A stretch of 64,000 bases of DNA from an uncultured Eubacterium sp. (GCA_910583925.1 CAJTZJ010000003.1:139713-203712); one strand, 5' to 3'. Shown: positions 17,672-27,056, counted from the first letter of the stretch. The notes: generated by a model not told the origin, from the sequence alone. A program made the numbers and translations.

Positions 17672-17766
17672 CGATTTACTCAGTTACGGGGGTAAGCCTA
17701 TTAGGAATTCACCTGTCCCGTTTCTTAGTTTTTCGCAGTTCAGTAAATTTATTAAATGAGGTGAAA
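17672..17766 (+). promoter_or_regulatory. Structured rpsO leader, candidate S15 autoregulatory site
   Basis: GATTTACT (about 17672-17679) can pair with AGTAAATT close to the ribosome-binding site. Inside lies ACGGG (17686-17690) pairing with CCCGT (17717-17721), and a small CCTA/TAGG hairpin. S15 represses its own mRNA through such 5' structures in many bacteria; this example is inferred from position and pairing. Confidence 0.5.
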
Positions 17767-17769
17767 AAT

Positions 17770-18045
17770 ATGACACAGGCAGAAAAGCAGGCTATCATCG
17801 CTGATTACGCAACTCACGAGGGCGACACCGGCTCTCCTGAAGTTCAGATTGCCGTTCTTACAACAAGAATCAATGAGCTTACAGCTCATCTTAAGATCCA
17901 TAAGAAAGACAATCATTCACGCAGAGGTCTTCTTAAAATGGTAGGTCACAGAAGAAACCTTCTTGCTTACCTTTACAAGAGCGATATTGAAAGATACCGT
18001 GCACTTATCGCAAAGCTTGGTATCCGTGATACTCTTGACAGATAA
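17770..18045 (+). CDS. rpsO: 30S ribosomal protein S15
   Basis: A 91-residue S15, which binds 16S rRNA early in 30S assembly. GDTGSPEVQIAVLT, and HKKDNHSRRGLLKMVGHRR (~40-58), are the family signatures. I chose ATG at 17770, preceded by GAGGTG; an upstream in-frame GTG is part of that site. It is followed by pnp, the usual order. Confidence 0.98.
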   Translation: MTQAEKQAIIADYATHEGDTGSPEVQIAVLTTRINELTAHLKIHKKDNHSRRGLLKMVGHRRNLLAYLYKSDIERYRALIAKLGIRDTLDR

Positions 18046-18055
18046 TGCGAACATG

Positions 18056-18085
18056 GCAGACGATAGGAGGCTATCGTCTGCTTTT
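18056..18085 (+). terminator. Terminator or attenuator after rpsO
   Basis: GCAGACGATAG pairs with CTATCGTCTGC around GAGG, followed by TTTTC. Some readthrough into pnp is likely, as no strong separate pnp promoter is obvious. Confidence 0.7.
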
Positions 18086-18102
18086 CATCATTAAAGCAAT
18101 CC

Positions 18103-18184
18103 GAAGGAGGATGAATATAGTAGTAAACTGAGCATATAAGTTAAAATTATGTGCTGAATTTATTACTATTGCACCTCCTTTTGA
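18103..18184 (+). promoter_or_regulatory. Long stem-loop in the pnp leader, likely RNase III/PNPase autoregulation site
   Basis: An ~80-base hairpin is made of three stacked helices: GAAGGAGG with CCTCCTTT(T), ATAGTAGTAAA with TTTATTACTAT, and AGCATATAA with TTATGTGCT at the top. It stands between rpsO and pnp. In E. coli a similar long leader duplex is cut by RNase III and then degraded by PNPase to control pnp. The 5' arm also contains AAGGAGG, so it could sequester an SD-like sequence. Confidence 0.6.
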
Positions 18185-18217
18185 TATAAAAAATTTATTT
18201 TAAAGAGAGGTAATACT

Positions 18218-20410
18218 ATGTTTTTCAAAAATTTCAAAACATGGGAAACTGAATTTGCAGGCCGCAAATTCGTTCTTGAAACAGGAAAAATGGCAGGGCT
18301 TGCAAACGCTGCATTCCTTGCACGCTACGGCGAAACAGAGGTACTTTGCACCGTAACGGCTTCTGCAAAACCAAGAGAGGGCGTTGACTTCTTCCCTCTT
18401 TCCGTTGATTACGAAGAGAAAATGTATTCAGTAGGCAGAATCCCCGGCTCATTCCTCCGCCGTGAGGGCAGAGCAGGCGAAAAGGCAATTCTTACAAGCC
18501 GCTGCATAGACAGACCAATCCGTCCTCTTTTCCCAAAGGATTTAAGAAATGACTGCTCCGTTGTTGCAACAGTTATGTCTGTTGATCCCGATTGCTCCCC
18601 TGAGGTTACAGCAGCTATCGGCGTTTCAGCAGCTATCGCTGTTTCCGACATTCCATGGGACGGCCCGATTTCTTCCGTTAATGTTGGTCTTGTTGACGGC
18701 GAAATCGTTCTTAACCCAACACTGGAGCAGAGAGAAAAAACAGATTTGACACTTACAGTTGCTTCAACAGCAGACCTTGTTGCCATGATTGAAGCAGGCG
18801 GTAATGAAATCCCGGATGACCTTATGTTTGACTGCATTATGGCAGGCCACGAAGAAAACAAAAAGATGGTAAAATTCATTCAGGGCATCGTTGATGAAAT
18901 CGGAAAGCCAAAATTTGAATACGAATCATCAGATCCGGACCCTGCTATTATGGCAGAAATTGAAGAATTCTGTATTGAAGATGTTAAGAAAGCACTTGAT
19001 ACAGATGATAAGCTTGTTCGCGATGAAGCGCTTCTTCCTATCTATGCAGCCGTTCACGAAAAATTTGACGAAAGATTTGAAGGCAACGAGGCTAAGCTTG
19101 ACGAGATTATGTATCTTGTTCAGAAGCATGTTGTTCGTGCTTGGCTCAAGGATGAGCATAAGCGTGTTGACGGCAGAGGAATTGACGATATCCGTCCGCT
19201 TAACGCTGAGGTTGATCTTCTTACAAGAGCACACGGATCAGGTATGTTTACAAGAGGACAGACACAGGTTCTTTCTGTTACAACGCTTGGTCCGATGAGC
19301 GATTGCCAGCTTCTTGACGGTCTTGATGAGCAGACTGAAAAAAGATATATCCACCACTATAATTTCCCAAGCTACAGTGTTGGCGAAACAAAGCCATCAA
19401 GAGGCCCGGGCAGAAGAGAAATCGGTCACGGTGCACTTGCTGAAAAGGCGCTTGTTCCTGTTCTTCCTACCGTTGATGAGTTCCCATACTGCATCCGTGT
19501 TGTTTCTGAGGTTCTTTCTTCAAACGGCTCAACATCACAGGGTTCAATCTGCGGTTCAACCCTTTCACTTATGGCTGCAGGTGTTCCGATTAAGGCTCCG
19601 GTTGCAGGTATCAGCTGCGGACTTATTACAGGCGATGACGGCGTTTTCGGCGACTTTATGACTATGGTTGATATTCAGGGTCTTGAAGATTTCTACGGCG
19701 ATATGGACTTTAAGGTTGCCGGCACAAAGAAGGGTATTACCGCTATTCAGATGGATCTTAAGGTGCATGGTCTTACTCCTGAAATCATCAAAGAAGCTTT
19801 TGCTAAAACAAACAAGGCAAGAAATTACATTCTTGATGATATTATGCTTCCTGTTATCAGCGAACCTCGCAAGGAACTTTCAAAATATGCTCCTAAAATG
19901 CTTACTGTTTCCATTGACCCGGATAAAATCGGCGATGTTATCGGAAAAGGCGGCAAGGTTATTCAGGAAATCCAGGCTGAATTTGATGTTAAAATCAACA
20001 TTGAAGAGGATGGAAGAGTATTCATCAGCGGTGTTGATATTGATAAGTGCAAGGGTGCTCTGGAGGTTGTAAGACTTATTGCAACCGATCCTGAGGTTGG
20101 TGCATTCTACAATGGTGTTGTTACAAGAGTTATGAACTTCGGTGCATTCGTAGAAATTGCTCCCGGCAAGGAAGGTCTTGTTCATATTTCAAGACTTGAT
20201 GTTAAGCGTACGGAAAAGGTTGAGGATTGTGTAAATGTTGGCGATTCAATCATTGTTAAGTGCATTGAAATTGACGATCAGGGCAGAATCAATCTTTCAA
20301 GAAGAGATGCTTTGATTGAGCTTGAGGGAATGACTCCCGAGAATGATATTGACGAGGCTCCGAGAAAGCCCCGCCGTGATTTCAAAGGTGACAGACGCCC
20401 AAGAAGGTAA
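18218..20410 (+). CDS. pnp: Polyribonucleotide nucleotidyltransferase
   Basis: A 730-residue PNPase, a phosphorolytic 3'-5' exoribonuclease. Two RNase PH-like domains (~10-230 and ~310-540) flank the helical domain. The KH domain has IGKGGKVIQEI (~572-582) and an S1 domain follows (~625-695), with a basic C-terminal tail. It is preceded by rpsO and a long stem-loop. Confidence 0.98.
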   Translation: MFFKNFKTWETEFAGRKFVLETGKMAGLANAAFLARYGETEVLCTVTASAKPREGVDFFPLSVDYEEKMYSVGRIPGSFLRREGRAGEKAILTSRCIDRPIRPLFPKDLRNDCSVVATVMSVDPDCSPEVTAAIGVSAAIAVSDIPWDGPISSVNVGLVDGEIVLNPTLEQREKTDLTLTVASTADLVAMIEAGGNEIPDDLMFDCIMAGHEENKKMVKFIQGIVDEIGKPKFEYESSDPDPAIMAEIEEFCIEDVKKALDTDDKLVRDEALLPIYAAVHEKFDERFEGNEAKLDEIMYLVQKHVVRAWLKDEHKRVDGRGIDDIRPLNAEVDLLTRAHGSGMFTRGQTQVLSVTTLGPMSDCQLLDGLDEQTEKRYIHHYNFPSYSVGETKPSRGPGRREIGHGALAEKALVPVLPTVDEFPYCIRVVSEVLSSNGSTSQGSICGSTLSLMAAGVPIKAPVAGISCGLITGDDGVFGDFMTMVDIQGLEDFYGDMDFKVAGTKKGITAIQMDLKVHGLTPEIIKEAFAKTNKARNYILDDIMLPVISEPRKELSKYAPKMLTVSIDPDKIGDVIGKGGKVIQEIQAEFDVKINIEEDGRVFISGVDIDKCKGALEVVRLIATDPEVGAFYNGVVTRVMNFGAFVEIAPGKEGLVHISRLDVKRTEKVEDCVNVGDSIIVKCIEIDDQGRINLSRRDALIELEGMTPENDIDEAPRKPRRDFKGDRRPRR

Positions 20411-20428
20411 GCTTTAATTTATATTTTA

Positions 20429-20456
20429 GGGAATGGCAGATGCTGTTCCCTTTTTT
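20429..20456 (+). terminator. Terminator of pnp
   Basis: GGGAA/TTCCC with an inner CAG/CTG pair, followed by six T. Confidence 0.75.
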
Positions 20457-20457
20457 G

Positions 20458-20487
20458 TTGACGAACAATTCTATAATATGGTATTAT
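20458..20487 (+). promoter_or_regulatory. Candidate promoter of the beta-galactosidase gene
   Basis: TTGACG, 18 bases, TATTAT, starting directly after the pnp terminator. Confidence 0.45.
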
Positions 20488-20544
20488 TAGATGAATTGCA
20501 AATGATAGATTTCGGCATTTTTCGCCAATAAGGAGTAAAGAATT

Positions 20545-23538
20545 ATGAGATACCAGATAAGCAGAAGTTTGCACTCGGATTTTTCTGTTTTTGAAGAAAA
20601 CAAACTGACTGAGCGCAGCTATTTTATACCATTTTCATCAACTGAAAAGCTTTTGGAAAGCAATTATAAAAATGAACGCTATATTTCGGACAGAACAATT
20701 TGCTTAAGCGGAGAATGGAATTTTGCATATTTTGACAAGTTAAGCAAGATTCCCAATACCTTTGATACAGATGATTTTTCCTTCAGCACAATAAATGTTC
20801 CAAGCACTTGGCAGCGAACAGGATATGATCAAATAGCTTATATCAACACAAGATATCCTTTCCCAAAAAAACCGCCGAAAATTCCGCAGGATGTTGCAGT
20901 TGGAATCTATCAAAGATGCTTCAATATCCAAAGCTCAAATGAACATCGGATTTTAACCTTTCTCGGTGTTGCAGGTGCACTTGCCGTTTACATCAACGGA
21001 AAATATGTCGGCTACAGTGAGGGAAGCCATAATACGGCTGAATTCGATATTTCATCATTCGTGAATGACGGCAGTAATGAAATTGTTGCGGTTAATTACA
21101 AATGGAGCAACGGAACATATCTTGAATGCCAGGATATGTTTAGAGAAAACGGCATTTTCAGAGATGTTTATATTATTGAAACAAAGAAAAACCATATAAG
21201 CGATTTCTGTATCAGACCTGAAAGAAACATTGACGGCACTTACAATGTCAATATTTCAGTTGACGGAAGCTTTGATGCGCATTCCAAGATAAAGGTTACC
21301 ACCAGGGACGAAAAAATTCTTTTTGAAGCAGAGCTTCTGCCAAACAAAAACGAAACCGTTCCATCACTTTATGCTGAGGAATGGAGCGCTGAAATCCCCA
21401 AGCTTTATGAAGTAACAATATCCCTTTTCAATAACGGCGAAGAAATTGAAGCAATCCGCACATACCTTGGTTTTAAACATATTGAAATCAAAGAAGAGGC
21501 TTTCCTTTTTAATGACAGGGCAATTAAATTTAAGGGCGTTAACCACCACGATACGCATATGACAAAGGGATACGCAGTCAGCCTTGACGATTTGGAGCTT
21601 GATATTAAAATTATGAAGGAATACAACTGCAATGCAGTAAGAACTTCTCATTACCCTCCGGACCCTGCGTTCTTAACAATGTGTGATATTTACGGCTTAT
21701 ATGTTGTGGATGAGGCAGACATTGAAACCCACGGCTTTTACGCCATTCCCTACAGTACATACAGACCAAACAGGCTCAGCAACGATATAACCTGGGCAAA
21801 CCATTATCTGGACAGAGTTAAAAGAATGTACGGCAGAGATAAAAACCATCCGTGCATTACAATGTGGAGCCTTGGCAACGAATCAGGCGGATACAAATGC
21901 CAGGATGTATGCTATGATTATCTGAAAAAGATGAATCCGGAAACTCCTGTTCACTATGAGGGCGTTAACAGAAGCAAACGCTGGGCTTATGATGTTGTTT
22001 CTCATATGTACGCATCTCCGGAGCTGATGAAAAGCGTTTTAGAAGGCAAGGCAGGCAAAAAGTATAAAGGAAAGCCTTTTTTCCAATGTGAATATGCCCA
22101 CGCAATGGGCAATGGCCCAGGCAGACTTGAAGAATATATGAAGCTTTTCTATTCTTCAGACCAATTTATGGGAGGATGTATCTGGGAGTTTGCCGATCAC
22201 AGCGTTTATGACGAAAGCGCCGAACACAAGTGGACATACGGCGGCGACCATAACGAACCGATACACGACGGTAATTTCTGCGTTGACGGATTATTCTTCC
22301 CAAACCGAGAGCCATCAAGCGGAGCACTTGAAATGAAAGCCTGCTATCGTCCAATACGGGCGACAAATATCGGCGGCGGAAACTTTGAATTCTGGAACAC
22401 AAGAAGCTTTAAATCAACCGAGGATATTACGATTGAATATGAAATTCTTGAAAATACAATTCCTGTTCAAGGCGGCACCTTTAATGTTGATATCCCTGCT
22501 GAAGATAAGCATGTTTTAAGCATTGAGTGCGAAGCACTGGAAAAAACAGATGCCGATATCTTTGTTAATTTTACATATAAAAACAGAGAAAACGGCTTTA
22601 TAATTGCAAAAGAGCAGCTTATTCTTGCATCTGCAAATTTAAGCGGACAGATAGATTACAATCCGGCTGAAATCAGGACAGAAAAGGGCAGAATATCCGT
22701 TGAATTCAAAACAGGCAGCGCTGTTTTTGAAAAGAAAAAGGGATTATCCAGCCTTATTGCCAACGGCAGAGAATATATAAACCAAAGCCCGGTTGACAAA
22801 AAGACCGGATTTGTTCCCCATATATTCAGAGGAACAATTGATAACGACAGAAATCTTTTGATGTTCTGGAAATTCATCGGACTGAACAGTGCCAAGGCAA
22901 AGCTTAAAAGTATCAAAGTTATTGATAATAAAATCCGAACAGCCTACAGCTTTGTTACAAGAGGAATTTTCAAACTTGCAAAGGCATATGTTGATTATAC
23001 CTTCGGCGATAACGGCAAAATATATGTTACCGTTACACTTAAAAAATCCTGTATTTTAGCTTCAACGCTTCCGCGCTTTGGTGTTCACTGCGAGCTTCCG
23101 GGCGAATTTGAAGCCATTCAGTATTACGGACTTGGTCCTGATGAAAATTATTCCGACTTTAAGGAGCATTCCATCATCGGAGTATACGAAACTTCTGTCT
23201 CCGAAATGGCACATAAGTACATCAAACCACAGGATTCCGGCAACAGGGGCGAAACACGATATGCTGTTATTACAACCGCAAGCGGCGAGGAAATCCGATT
23301 TAATGCAGTTGACAAAGCCTTCAATTTCAACGCAAACCACTTTACACTTGGGCAGCTTATCAGGGCAAATCATATTGAGGATATACCGGATATGAACACA
23401 ACCTTTGCTTCCATAGACGGCTTTGTAAGGGGAACAGGCTCAGGCAGCTGCGGCCCTGCAACAACAAAGGAGCATTCCGTTTCCTTTGGCTATGGAAAAC
23501 CGCTTGAATTCACTTTTGAATTTGAATTTTCCAAATAA
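20545..23538 (+). CDS. lacZ: Beta-galactosidase, LacZ type (GH2)
   Basis: A 997-residue five-domain LacZ-type enzyme. The sugar-binding domain lies at ~45-215, the TIM barrel at ~320-620 and the small-chain C-terminal domain at ~720-995. The acid/base is E446 in SLGNES and the nucleophile E516 in QCEYAHAMGNG. AAGGAG precedes the ATG. No signal peptide, so it cleaves lactose or galacto-oligosaccharides inside the cell. It is a single-gene unit with no transporter alongside. The EbgA subgroup cannot be excluded. Confidence 0.93.
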   Translation: MRYQISRSLHSDFSVFEENKLTERSYFIPFSSTEKLLESNYKNERYISDRTICLSGEWNFAYFDKLSKIPNTFDTDDFSFSTINVPSTWQRTGYDQIAYINTRYPFPKKPPKIPQDVAVGIYQRCFNIQSSNEHRILTFLGVAGALAVYINGKYVGYSEGSHNTAEFDISSFVNDGSNEIVAVNYKWSNGTYLECQDMFRENGIFRDVYIIETKKNHISDFCIRPERNIDGTYNVNISVDGSFDAHSKIKVTTRDEKILFEAELLPNKNETVPSLYAEEWSAEIPKLYEVTISLFNNGEEIEAIRTYLGFKHIEIKEEAFLFNDRAIKFKGVNHHDTHMTKGYAVSLDDLELDIKIMKEYNCNAVRTSHYPPDPAFLTMCDIYGLYVVDEADIETHGFYAIPYSTYRPNRLSNDITWANHYLDRVKRMYGRDKNHPCITMWSLGNESGGYKCQDVCYDYLKKMNPETPVHYEGVNRSKRWAYDVVSHMYASPELMKSVLEGKAGKKYKGKPFFQCEYAHAMGNGPGRLEEYMKLFYSSDQFMGGCIWEFADHSVYDESAEHKWTYGGDHNEPIHDGNFCVDGLFFPNREPSSGALEMKACYRPIRATNIGGGNFEFWNTRSFKSTEDITIEYEILENTIPVQGGTFNVDIPAEDKHVLSIECEALEKTDADIFVNFTYKNRENGFIIAKEQLILASANLSGQIDYNPAEIRTEKGRISVEFKTGSAVFEKKKGLSSLIANGREYINQSPVDKKTGFVPHIFRGTIDNDRNLLMFWKFIGLNSAKAKLKSIKVIDNKIRTAYSFVTRGIFKLAKAYVDYTFGDNGKIYVTVTLKKSCILASTLPRFGVHCELPGEFEAIQYYGLGPDENYSDFKEHSIIGVYETSVSEMAHKYIKPQDSGNRGETRYAVITTASGEEIRFNAVDKAFNFNANHFTLGQLIRANHIEDIPDMNTTFASIDGFVRGTGSGSCGPATTKEHSVSFGYGKPLEFTFEFEFSK

Positions 23539-23548
23539 TATACAAAGA

Positions 23549-23578
23549 AAAGATGAGGCAAAAAAGCCTCATCTTTTT
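23549..23578 (+). terminator. Terminator of the beta-galactosidase gene
   Basis: AAAGATGAGGC pairs with GCCTCATCTTT, followed by TT. Confidence 0.85.
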
Positions 23579-23584
23579 ACACAT

Positions 23585-23613
23585 AAAAAAGCACGAACCA
23601 AATTGGTTCGTGC
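23585..23613 (-). terminator. Terminator of the rplU-prp-rpmA operon
   Basis: On the minus strand GCACGAACCAA pairs with TTGGTTCGTGC, followed by a run of T. Confidence 0.9.
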
Positions 23614-23626
23614 AAACTTTTGTTAA

Positions 23627-23911
23627 TTACTGCTCAACAGGGTAAACAGAAACCTTTTTTCTGTCTTTTCCCATTTTCTCAAATCTTACAGTGCCGTCAA
23701 CAAGAGCAAAAAGTGTATCATCAGAACCGATACCTACATTGTTGCCCGGATGAATATGAGTTCCTCTCTGGCGATAAAGAATGTTGCCTGCAAGAACAAA
23801 CTGACCGTCTGCTCTTTTAGCGCCAAGTCTTTTAGATTCAGAATCACGGCCATTCTTTGTAGAACCCATACCTTTTTTATGAGCAAAAAGCTGTAAATCT
23901 AATTTAAGCAT
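23627..23911 (-). CDS. rpmA: 50S ribosomal protein L27, with cleavable N-terminal extension
   Basis: A 94-residue L27. It starts MLKLDLQLFAHKKG: the nine residues before AHKKG are the extension that Prp removes in Bacillota, exposing the N-terminus that reaches the peptidyl transferase centre. GAGGTG precedes the ATG. The prp gene lies just upstream, in the conserved order rplU-prp-rpmA. Confidence 0.97.
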   Translation of the reverse strand: MLKLDLQLFAHKKGMGSTKNGRDSESKRLGAKRADGQFVLAGNILYRQRGTHIHPGNNVGIGSDDTLFALVDGTVRFEKMGKDRKKVSVYPVEQ

Positions 23912-23913
23912 TA

Positions 23914-24228
23914 TTACACCTCCGAAATAATCACATTAATATTCTCGGGATAATCCTTCTGAAGCTCTGATAAATGAAGCTTTAATCCATTCAGAATATC
24001 CTGAGCCGAATTTGCAGAGCTTTTAATCATCAGTTTTAAATAGCCGTCATCAGCCTCTGCCACAGCTTCAGACTTAACAATTTCAGTAATTGTATTTGCA
24101 GCCATAAGGCAGGCACTTGAAACAAAAGCACAAATCAAATCCTCCCCATGCGGAGCACTCATTGAATGACCCTTGGCTTCAAAACCGATTAAATTATTAT
24201 CTGCTTTGTAAAAGTTAACTTTTATCAT
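23914..24228 (-). CDS. prp: Ribosomal-processing cysteine protease Prp
   Basis: A 104-residue cysteine protease that removes the N-terminal extension of L27. Catalytic H21 (GHSMSAPHGEDLICAF) and C33 are present. It has no clear ribosome-binding site and begins six bases after rplU, so it is probably translationally coupled. It is followed two bases later by rpmA, its substrate. Confidence 0.93.
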   Translation of the reverse strand: MIKVNFYKADNNLIGFEAKGHSMSAPHGEDLICAFVSSACLMAANTITEIVKSEAVAEADDGYLKLMIKSSANSAQDILNGLKLHLSELQKDYPENINVIISEV

Positions 24229-24234
24229 AGGTAA

Positions 24235-24543
24235 TTAAGCGTTGATTGCTGTAATTTCAACCTTTGTATATGGCTGACGATGACCCATCTTGCGTTTTTC
24301 ATTCTTCTTTGGCTTGTAAGTAAATACAGTGATTTTCTTGCCCTTGCCGTTCTTAAGAACCTTAGCTGCAACAGTTGCCTTTGCACAATCCTTACCGGCC
24401 TTGAAACCCTTATCTGTGCTTACAGCAAGTACATTATCGAAAGTGATTTCTTCTTCAGCATCAACGCCAAGCTTTTCAATGTAAAGAACATCGCCTTCAG
24501 CAACCTTATACTGCTTACCGCCTGTTACGATAACTGCGTACAT
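24235..24543 (-). CDS. rplU: 50S ribosomal protein L21
   Basis: A 102-residue L21, first gene of the operon. The C-terminal KKRKMGHRQPYTKVEI-type signature is present (KNEKRKMGHRQPYTKVEI). It has a strong consensus promoter and a short leader. Confidence 0.97.
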   Translation of the reverse strand: MYAVIVTGGKQYKVAEGDVLYIEKLGVDAEEEITFDNVLAVSTDKGFKAGKDCAKATVAAKVLKNGKGKKITVFTYKPKKNEKRKMGHRQPYTKVEITAINA

Positions 24544-24619
24544 CTTATTTTCTCCTTTATCAAGTCTCGCTACGATAGGTGTATACCACGGTACAACTTA
24601 TAAACCCATAATATGCGGC
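24544..24619 (-). promoter_or_regulatory. rplU 5' leader
   Basis: About 75 bases between the predicted transcription start and the ATG. It contains a TACCGTGGTA element and CGTAGCG, consistent with the L21 leader class of Bacillota, but I could not fold it confidently. Confidence 0.35.
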
Positions 24620-24625
24620 TTAATT

Positions 24626-24653
24626 ATTATATCAAAAAAATGCGCAATGTCAA
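24626..24653 (-). promoter_or_regulatory. Promoter of rplU-prp-rpmA
   Basis: Perfect TTGACA and TATAAT on the minus strand, 16 bases apart. Confidence 0.85.
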
Positions 24654-24667
24654 TACTTATCAAACAA

Positions 24668-24700
24668 AAAACATAAAAGAGCAGACTTTCGTCTGCTCTT
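24668..24700 (-). terminator. Terminator of the GPH transporter operon
   Basis: Minus-strand AAGAGCAGAC/GTCTGCTCTT with loop GAAA, followed by a T-rich run. Confidence 0.85.
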
Positions 24701-24711
24701 CGCTTTATAAA

Positions 24712-26169
24712 TCAGTCTTTAGCTTCTCTTCTTACTGCAAGCTCAGAAGCGATTTTGGCTTTCTTTTCTCCAACAATATCATATTTGAACATAGGAATTG
24801 TTGAAAGAAGAGCAAGGATACCCGGCATAACCGTGTAAGCAAAGAAAATAATATCCTTTGTGCCTACATCGAAGCCTGCTGCTGTACCGGCTGTAATCTG
24901 AGCAACCGTATCAGAATAACCGGAAAACTGAACAAACACAAGACCGAGGGCTGTTCCAAGAGCAAGGCAAACCTTTATTGTAAGGGTAAGAACAGAATAG
25001 GCTGCACCCTCCATACGCTTTCCTGTTTCATATTCATAATAATCAACACAATCTGCAGTCATAATCATAGGCATAAGAGTAACCGCACCAAACTGAAGAC
25101 CGATGAGGAACAGGAAGAGATAGAAGAGAACCGTAAGCATCATATTATCAGGATTTCTGAACCATAAGAAGCCCACAATAAAGGAAAGCACGGAAACGGC
25201 AAAACCATAGAAAGACATAATCAGATAAACCTTTTTTTCGCCAAGCTTTTTAATAAGAATAGGACAAATAGCCATACTTACCATTGAGCCGATAGCCGTA
25301 ACAATACCTAGAACTGCAACTAAATTCTGACTGCCGAGCAACACATTTGCAGCCTGAACCTGAATGCCCATAGCCATCTGTCTGCCGAAGCCGAGGAAAT
25401 ATGAAATGATAACAAGCATAAGCGGTTTATTATTCTTAAGTGCTTGAATCATATCCTTAGTTGTTGTTTTTTCGCCGGATACATAAGGTACTCTTTCCTT
25501 ATTGAGCATTGGAATAAGCGCAAACAGAACGCAGCCAAGAACTGCTGTTAACACAGCTGTCCAGAAATATTCTCCGCCTATCATCGGTGTATCTGTTTCA
25601 CCCTCAAATCCAATAACCTGAGAGCCACCGGGAACAATCAGGCAAACAACAGGAACAACAACTACACATGCCGAAAAACCAATCTGCTTGAATGTATTTG
25701 AAATGGAAACCACATTTGTTCTTTCAGTAGGATTCGGAGTTAAAACCGAGGCAATACCCTGCGATGGAACATCACCAAGAGTCATTGCAAGGCTCCAGAT
25801 AAGATATGTAACAAAAATCCAGACATAAATAAGCATTTTATTATTCTTAAAAGGAACATCAACAAATACGACTGCCGTAAACAGAAGAAGAGGAAGAATT
25901 GAATACATAATCATTGATTTGAATTTTCCGTGTTTGCTCTTCGAACGGTCTATCATATTGCCGACAATCGGATCAAAAACTGCAGAAACAATTTTTGCAA
26001 TCAGAATCAGAATACCTACTACTGCAATATCTGCTCCGAGAATAGACGCATCAAATTCTGCCTGATATGAGTTTAAAAGACCTACGATTGCCTGAAATCC
26101 GAAAAGACCCAGCGAATATGCGGCAATCTCTTTAAAATTCATATGCTTTTGTGTTGTTATATCTGCCAT
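24712..26169 (-). CDS. MFS transporter, glycoside-pentoside-hexuronide:cation symporter family
   Basis: A 485-residue membrane protein with about 12 transmembrane segments. The GPH signature SAVFDPIVGNMIDRSKSKHG (~62-81) marks the MelB/XylP/UidP group, which imports glycosides with Na+ or H+. A GGAGG precedes the ATG. It follows the short-chain dehydrogenase gene by 29 bases, as one operon. The substrate cannot be read from sequence. Confidence 0.88.
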   Translation of the reverse strand: MADITTQKHMNFKEIAAYSLGLFGFQAIVGLLNSYQAEFDASILGADIAVVGILILIAKIVSAVFDPIVGNMIDRSKSKHGKFKSMIMYSILPLLLFTAVVFVDVPFKNNKMLIYVWIFVTYLIWSLAMTLGDVPSQGIASVLTPNPTERTNVVSISNTFKQIGFSACVVVVPVVCLIVPGGSQVIGFEGETDTPMIGGEYFWTAVLTAVLGCVLFALIPMLNKERVPYVSGEKTTTKDMIQALKNNKPLMLVIISYFLGFGRQMAMGIQVQAANVLLGSQNLVAVLGIVTAIGSMVSMAICPILIKKLGEKKVYLIMSFYGFAVSVLSFIVGFLWFRNPDNMMLTVLFYLFLFLIGLQFGAVTLMPMIMTADCVDYYEYETGKRMEGAAYSVLTLTIKVCLALGTALGLVFVQFSGYSDTVAQITAGTAAGFDVGTKDIIFFAYTVMPGILALLSTIPMFKYDIVGEKKAKIASELAVRREAKD

Positions 26170-26198
26170 AAATAAAACCTCCGTTTTAAAAATACAAA

Positions 26199-27032
26199 TT
26201 AATCTTTAAATATTTCACTGAACAGGTCAATATCGGCAGCCTTCATAACTGCACTGAATAATCTGCTTCCGTTAACGGGAAGAAGCTTTCCGAAGATACT
26301 CATCGCGTGGGCGTCCATTCCGTGAATCTGAAGTGCCTGCTTACGCTCTATACCGAACATAATCATTTTAACCATTAAATCGCAGTCTGTTGAAATCATA
26401 TCAATCAGCTTCTGCCCTTTTTCGCTTTCTGCCGATTGATTTCTCATAATATCGGTTTTTGTAAAGCCCGGACAAACCAAACCAACATAAAGTCTGCCTC
26501 TGTATTCTTCCCTCATAGCTTCCGTAAACGCTTTAAGAGCCGCCTTTGAAGCCGAATAAGAGGAAGTACCTGCAAGGCTCATAAGCGAGGCGGACGAGTC
26601 AATATTAATAACTGCGCCGTTTTCGCTTTTTAACAGAAAAGGCATAAGCTCCTTAATGGAATAAACAGCAGAAAAGAAATTGATATTCATAACATTTTCT
26701 ATTTCTTCAACATCATATTTGTCTACCCTTTTGAATTTAGGAAGAATTCCCGCATTATTTATCAGAACATCCGGCTGTATTCCGTTTTCGGCAAGCTCAG
26801 AAGTAAAACTCTGCCAGTTCTCACGCTTTGAAACATCAAAAAGTTTATATGTAAACTGCTCGGCATAGCTTGGACCTAATTCTTCAATAAATTTTTTCAT
26901 TTTCGGCTCACTTCGTGCTATTCCGATAACATTGCAGCCGTGCTTTTTTATAAGAGCAGCTGCAATACCTGCCCCCATACCGCCTGACGCACCCGTTACA
27001 ATACAGGTTTTGCCATTTAACCAGCAAGACAA
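26199..27032 (-). CDS. Short-chain dehydrogenase/reductase
   Basis: A 277-residue classical SDR. The cofactor motif TGASGGMGAG is at ~13-22, NNAG (~91-94) follows, and the catalytic S-Y-K is present: S147, and YSASK at ~158-162. TTG at 27032 is chosen as the start, seven bases after AAGGAGGG. It is the first gene of a two-gene operon with a GPH transporter, behind a promoter embedded in an 11-bp inverted repeat. The likely role is in oxidation or reduction of the imported compound. Confidence 0.87.
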   Translation of the reverse strand: MSCWLNGKTCIVTGASGGMGAGIAAALIKKHGCNVIGIARSEPKMKKFIEELGPSYAEQFTYKLFDVSKRENWQSFTSELAENGIQPDVLINNAGILPKFKRVDKYDVEEIENVMNINFFSAVYSIKELMPFLLKSENGAVINIDSSASLMSLAGTSSYSASKAALKAFTEAMREEYRGRLYVGLVCPGFTKTDIMRNQSAESEKGQKLIDMISTDCDLMVKMIMFGIERKQALQIHGMDAHAMSIFGKLLPVNGSRLFSAVMKAADIDLFSEIFKD

Positions 27033-27056
27033 TCTTAATCCCTCCTTACAAAAAGT

